A stretch of DNA of 64,000 nt from Clostridiales bacterium (GTDB lineage: Bacteria > Bacillota > Clostridia > Christensenellales > Aristaeellaceae), in contig SFIM01000009.1 of NCBI GenBank assembly GCA_004556155.1, positions 1 through 64,000 on the forward strand, written 5' to 3'. Below, piece after piece: positions 60,908 through 64,000 of the stretch. The position numbers and the translations under genes are program-made. How positions within the stretch are numbered: the stretch's first letter is position 1; the number at the start of each line of letters is the position of its first letter. A model generated the notes under the pieces. The model saw only the letters and a list, made by a program, of their open reading frames with translations. It was not told the origin of the DNA and ran no database searches.

Positions 60908-61372
60908 ATGCTCGGCGTGGCTGTTAAAACCGCGGGCGACGCGCTCTACATCGCCTGCGAAATGGAAAAGCGCGCCGTAAAGCTGTACGAGCGCGCGGCC
61001 CTGATCTGGCCCGACGGCTCCATCGCCGCCGCGATTGGCGATATGCTGTCCCAGGAGCGTGAGCACCTGCGCCGCTTCACCCACATGCTCTCCGGCCGTG
61101 TGCCCGAGCACGCGGAGGCTCTGGTGCTTTCTGCCCGCGCCGCAGGCATCCTGTTTGACGAGGGGCTGGGCGGCGCGGCGCGCGAGGGAGCCTTTGCTTC
61201 CCCTGCGGAGCTGCTTGCTTACGCCGCCGGGCAGGAGGCGCTGGCCGTGGACTGCTACACGCAGTTTGCCGCCGCATGCGCAGCCTATCCCGAGGCGCAG
61301 GCCGCCTTCCTGGCCATCGCCCAGGAGGAAGGGCAGCACCTTGCCACCCTGAAAAAGGCGCAAAACAAATGA
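60908..61372 (+). CDS. Ferritin-like (rubrerythrin-type) diiron protein
   Basis: 154 aa, four-helix bundle. The diiron ligands appear as ACEMEKRAVKLYERA, then QEREHLRRF in the first half, and GQEALAVDCYTQF, then AQEEGQHLATL in the second (E...ExxH twice). No rubredoxin domain is fused. Proteins of this type reduce peroxide or bind iron in anaerobes. Its gene is coupled to DUF1858 on one side and, by an ATGA overlap, to a GNAT acetyltransferase on the other. No separate promoter is seen. Confidence 0.87.
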   Translation: MLGVAVKTAGDALYIACEMEKRAVKLYERAALIWPDGSIAAAIGDMLSQEREHLRRFTHMLSGRVPEHAEALVLSARAAGILFDEGLGGAAREGAFASPAELLAYAAGQEALAVDCYTQFAAACAAYPEAQAAFLAIAQEEGQHLATLKKAQNK

Positions 61373-62157
61373 CGGGCCTCTTGTCCGTCCGACTGGCCGA
61401 TCCTTGCGACTGGCCCGCGGCAGAAGCCATGCTTCGCGCGGGCTTTGGCGATGAGGATTGGTTTTTGCACGCTTTTTTTGACTTTGTATGGCAGCGCTGC
61501 GATACGCTGCTTTCCCTGCAGGACGGCGTGCCTGCCGCCATGACGGCGCTGCTGCCCTGCCAGGTGTATCAGCCCGGCCAGGCTTCCCTGCCCGCGCTGT
61601 ATCTGTACGCCCTGACCACCCTGCCCGCCCATCGCGGCCAGGGGCATGCCCGGCGGCTGCTGCAAGCGGCGCAGGAGCGTTGTGAGCGCGTGTTTCTACA
61701 CGCGGAGGATGCGCCCCTGCACGCCCTTTATCTGCGGCTTGGCTGGCAGGATGCGATGCCCGCGCAGCGTCTGTCGCTGCCCGCCATGCCTGGCTCCGCC
61801 CCGCCCGCCGTGAATGGCCCCGCCTACTTCGCCGCCCGCGAAGCGTTGCTGCGGGATATTCCCCACATTGTATGGGATGAGAACCTGTGCGCCTTTGCCT
61901 GCCGCATGCTTGCCTGCGAGGGCGGCGGGCTGTATGCCGATACGCGCGCTGCCTGTGCCGTCACCGGCGTGCAGGATGACTGCCTGACGCTCTGCGAGGC
62001 ACTGGGCGATGCTTCGGCCGCGCAGGCGCTGGCCACGCAGCTTGGCTGCGGCCGCCTGTCGGCGCTGGTTCCCAGCGCGCAGGGAGGCACCGCGCTGGCG
62101 CAGGCCATCGGCGATCCGCTGCCCATCCCCCTGCATCTGGGGTTTGATTTTGATTAA
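61369..62157 (+). CDS. GNAT-family N-acetyltransferase
   Basis: 262 aa. The acetyl-CoA loop is LPAHRGQGHARRLLQAAQ (RGQGHA), preceded by the usual strand YLYALTTL. The C-terminal 100 residues are an additional domain with Cys-rich stretches (LCAFACRMLACEGGG) that I cannot identify. The start is the ATGA overlap at 61369; the longer frame upstream is in the ferritin gene. Such GNATs are often found with DUF2156 genes, as here. Substrate unknown. Confidence 0.85.
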   Translation: MTGLLSVRLADPCDWPAAEAMLRAGFGDEDWFLHAFFDFVWQRCDTLLSLQDGVPAAMTALLPCQVYQPGQASLPALYLYALTTLPAHRGQGHARRLLQAAQERCERVFLHAEDAPLHALYLRLGWQDAMPAQRLSLPAMPGSAPPAVNGPAYFAAREALLRDIPHIVWDENLCAFACRMLACEGGGLYADTRAACAVTGVQDDCLTLCEALGDASAAQALATQLGCGRLSALVPSAQGGTALAQAIGDPLPIPLHLGFDFD

Positions 62158-62185
62158 GGTTCGCAATGAGCCGAAAGGATACCAT

Positions 62186-63085
62186 ATGCTCGCATATTCC
62201 CCCGTTGACGCGGCGGCCATTCCCGCTCTGCGTGAGCGTCTTGCCCACCAGCCCTATCGCAGCTGCGATTACACCGCCGGCGTAATCTATATGTGGCGCG
62301 ATTATTTTTCCACCGAGTACGCCCTGTGCGGCGATACGCTCTACATCCGCATGCGCTACCCGGACGGACAAGTTTATCACCTTTTCCCCTGCGGATCGGA
62401 GGCTCCTGCGCTCAGCCTGTCCCGTATCGCCCCCGAAGCAGACGGCTCGCTGCGCTTTGCCACCGTGCCGCCTGAGGCGCTGGACGCGCTGCGCGCCTGC
62501 TATGGGCAGGAGATCAACTGTCAGCCGCAGCGTCAATGGGCCGATTATCTGTATCCCCGCGAGCAGCTGTCCACCTACGCCGGGCGGCGATTGGCCGGCC
62601 AGCGCAATCATGTGAACCGTTTTTTAAAGGATCACGGCAGCTTCATCTATGAAATCGTCGATCCCGCGCATATGGATGATATACGCGCCTTCCTGGTGGA
62701 TAACGAATCCGCCCTGCAAAAAAGCGATCCCCTGGCGCAGGCGGAATTTGGCTACACTCTGGATACCCTGGCGCACGCGGAGGCGCTTGGCATGTACTGC
62801 GGCCTGCTGCGCCTGCCTGAGGGGCGCACGGTGGGCGTCAGCCTGGGCACGGCGGTGGGCGATACGCTGTATGTGCACATTGAAAAGGCGCTGCACGAGG
62901 TAGCGGGCGCAAGCCAGCTGCTGTGCCGCGAATACGCCGCGCACGCGCCGCAGAGCGTCGTTTATCTCAACCGCGAGGACGACATGGGCGACGAGGGGCT
63001 GCGCGCAGCCAAGCAAGCGCTGCACCCCAGTGAAATGATTGAAAAATATACCGTGATCGCACAGACGGGAGGAAATCAGCCATGA
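62186..63085 (+). CDS. DUF2156 (aminoacyl-transferase fold) protein
   Basis: 299 aa, soluble. The order of strands, with YPREQLSTYAGRRLAGQRNHVNRFL and then DNESALQKSDPLAQAEFGYTL, is that of DUF2156/LPG_synthase_C proteins. These share the double-GNAT fold of MprF and FemABX transferases. Without the membrane half of MprF it cannot be called a lysyl-phosphatidylglycerol synthase. AAAGGA precedes ATG 62186. Its stop overlaps murG (ATGA), so a role near cell-wall precursors is possible, by position only. Confidence 0.85.
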   Translation: MLAYSPVDAAAIPALRERLAHQPYRSCDYTAGVIYMWRDYFSTEYALCGDTLYIRMRYPDGQVYHLFPCGSEAPALSLSRIAPEADGSLRFATVPPEALDALRACYGQEINCQPQRQWADYLYPREQLSTYAGRRLAGQRNHVNRFLKDHGSFIYEIVDPAHMDDIRAFLVDNESALQKSDPLAQAEFGYTLDTLAHAEALGMYCGLLRLPEGRTVGVSLGTAVGDTLYVHIEKALHEVAGASQLLCREYAAHAPQSVVYLNREDDMGDEGLRAAKQALHPSEMIEKYTVIAQTGGNQP

Positions 63086-64000
63086 AGAAGATCGTATTAA
63101 CCGGCGGCGGCTCGGCCGGACATGTCACCCCGCATCTGGCGCTGCTGCCCCATCTGCTAAAGGAAGGGTACGAGGTGCACTACATCGGCACGCAGGATGG
63201 CATCGAGCACGGCATGGTAGGCAATCTGCCGGGCGTGACCTATCATGTGGTCAAATCCGGCAAGCTGCGCCGCTACTTTGACTGGAAGAACTTCACCGAT
63301 CCCTTCCGCGTGATTGCCGGCGCGTTCCAGAGCGCGCACCTGATGCGCAGGCTCAAGCCCGACGTGTGCTTCTCCAAGGGCGGCTTCGTATCCGTCCCCG
63401 TGGTGGTGGGAGCGTGGTTGCACGGCGTGCCCGTGCTGTGCCATGAAAGCGATCTCACCCCCGGCCTGGCCAATAAAATCTGCGCGCGCTTTGCCAAAAA
63501 AGTAGCCACCACCTTCCCCGAATGCGCGCAGGCGCTGGCTCCCAAGGGCGTGTTCACCGGTACGCCGCTGCGGCCCGAGCTGTTTTCCGGCAGCCGCGAA
63601 AAGGGGCTGGCCATGGCGCATTTTACCGCCGATAAGCCGGTTCTGCTGATGATGGGCGGCAGCCTGGGCGCGCAAAGCGTAAACGACGCTCTGCGCGCGG
63701 CGCTGCCCAAGCTTCTGCCGCACATGCAGGTGTTCCACCTGTGCGGCAAGGGCAATCTGGATGAAAGCCTGAAGGGGCTGGACGGCTATTATCAGGTGGA
63801 GTTTCTGTCCGAAGAGCTGCCCGACGCGATGGCCGCAGCGGATTATATTCTCTCCCGCGCGGGCTCCAACGCCTTGTGCGAGTTTCAGGCATTGGGCAAG
63901 CCCATGCTGCTGATTCCCTATCCCAAGGGCGCCAGCCGCGGCGACCAGATCCTCAACGCCGCCTCCTATGAAAAGCGCGGGCTGGCCCGCGTGCTGCCGC
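63082..64000 (+). CDS. murG: MurG, lipid II-forming GlcNAc transferase (3' end outside window)
   Basis: 306 codons visible. MurG adds GlcNAc from UDP-GlcNAc to lipid I at the inner face of the membrane. The N-terminal glycine loop KKIVLTGGGSAGHVTPHLAL and the second-domain signature MMGGSLGAQSVNDAL, then ILSRAGSNALCEF are intact (family members are about 350-360 aa). The segment QALGKPMLLIPYPKG is the UDP-binding region. Start is the ATGA overlap with the DUF2156 gene, with GGGAGG upstream. It is away from the usual dcw cluster, at least in this window. Confidence 0.95.
   Translation, partial: MKKIVLTGGGSAGHVTPHLALLPHLLKEGYEVHYIGTQDGIEHGMVGNLPGVTYHVVKSGKLRRYFDWKNFTDPFRVIAGAFQSAHLMRRLKPDVCFSKGGFVSVPVVVGAWLHGVPVLCHESDLTPGLANKICARFAKKVATTFPECAQALAPKGVFTGTPLRPELFSGSREKGLAMAHFTADKPVLLMMGGSLGAQSVNDALRAALPKLLPHMQVFHLCGKGNLDESLKGLDGYYQVEFLSEELPDAMAAADYILSRAGSNALCEFQALGKPMLLIPYPKGASRGDQILNAASYEKRGLARVLP

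Noticed and set aside
58781..61363. An 860-codon open frame on the minus strand across the NYN, glycosyltransferase and ferritin genes
   Set aside because: It spans several well-supported plus-strand genes and encodes only low-complexity His/Gln/Gly-rich sequence; no ribosome-binding site fits.
62186..63085. Full MprF-type lysyl-phosphatidylglycerol synthase
   Set aside because: Only the soluble C-terminal fold is present; the protein has no membrane segments, so the flippase half is absent.
1..64000. CRISPR arrays, tRNA/rRNA genes, insertion sequences and prophage genes
   Set aside because: I looked for regular short repeats with spacers, cloverleaf or rRNA sequence, transposase or integrase motifs and phage structural genes on both strands and recognised none.

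Overview
The window looks like a chromosomal segment of a GC-rich, endospore-forming Firmicute, most likely in the class Clostridia; the genus cannot be fixed from sequence alone. The evidence is a full spoVAC-spoVAD-spoVAE operon, spoIVA, an alpha/beta-type small acid-soluble spore protein, a SpoIID/LytB protein and a BofC-like protein. Shine-Dalgarno sequences are strong (GGAGG type), and consensus sigma-A promoters and CsoR, ArsR and SpoIVA family proteins are present. Genes are tightly packed, with many 4-bp ATGA overlaps. No rRNA, tRNA, CRISPR array or insertion sequence was seen, and no gene-free stretch exceeds 300 bases apart from the Rhs-remnant region near 56.3 kb.

Layout. 1-8.2 kb (minus): a Tat-exported C_GCAxxG/FMN-binding protein (partial), then a long operon of a membrane protein, a spore SASP, a SAM methyltransferase, Hsp33 and three repeat proteins (TPR, HEAT-like, zinc-ribbon/TM/TPR). 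8.3-20.3 kb: an AraC regulator, then a minus-strand block with pyrimidine-nucleoside phosphorylase, a secreted protein, a 963-aa zinc-ribbon/TM/repeat protein, an acyltransferase, a 1250-aa SpoIID protein with ten SH3 modules, and a tRNA methyltransferase. 20.4-27.1 kb is a metal-homeostasis island: csoR-copA under a perfect promoter/operator, and a CadA/ZntA-type ATPase with a detached HMA protein, divergent from an ArsR repressor and a cysteine-rich AraC protein.

27.1-33 kb: a phosphatase, a BofC-like protein, a D,D-carboxypeptidase-like protein, an SH3 protein and glmS. 33-38.4 kb: a sugar ABC importer without its ATPase, a HAD phosphatase and a divergent LysR regulator. 38.5-43.7 kb: brnQ, glycerate 2-kinase, an AraC regulator and a phosphohexomutase. 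43.7-46.6 kb: a catalytically dead rhomboid-like protein divergent from the spoVA operon. 46.6-50.3 kb: an indolepyruvate oxidoreductase/aryl-CoA ligase operon. 50.4-53 kb: pgi, a cytidine deaminase and an AT-richer acetyltransferase. 53-56.3 kb: spoIVA and an ECF sigma/anti-sigma pair. 56.3-57 kb: an Rhs tip remnant followed by a DUF2750 gene. 57.2-64 kb: a MATE pump, a NYN/OST-HTH protein, and a plus-strand run of glycosyltransferase, DUF1858, ferritin-like, GNAT, DUF2156 and murG (cut by the window end).

Functional themes are sporulation and germination, envelope sensing and cell-wall work (SH3 modules, peptidoglycan-binding domains, glmS, murG), metal control, and amino-acid/sugar uptake. 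I did not find one clear new defence-type system. The best candidates for undescribed biology are the two zinc-ribbon/TM/repeat-array proteins with their operon partners, the Cys-rich AraC protein in the metal island, the Rhs-tip/DUF2750 remnant, and the small ORF leading the spoVA operon.
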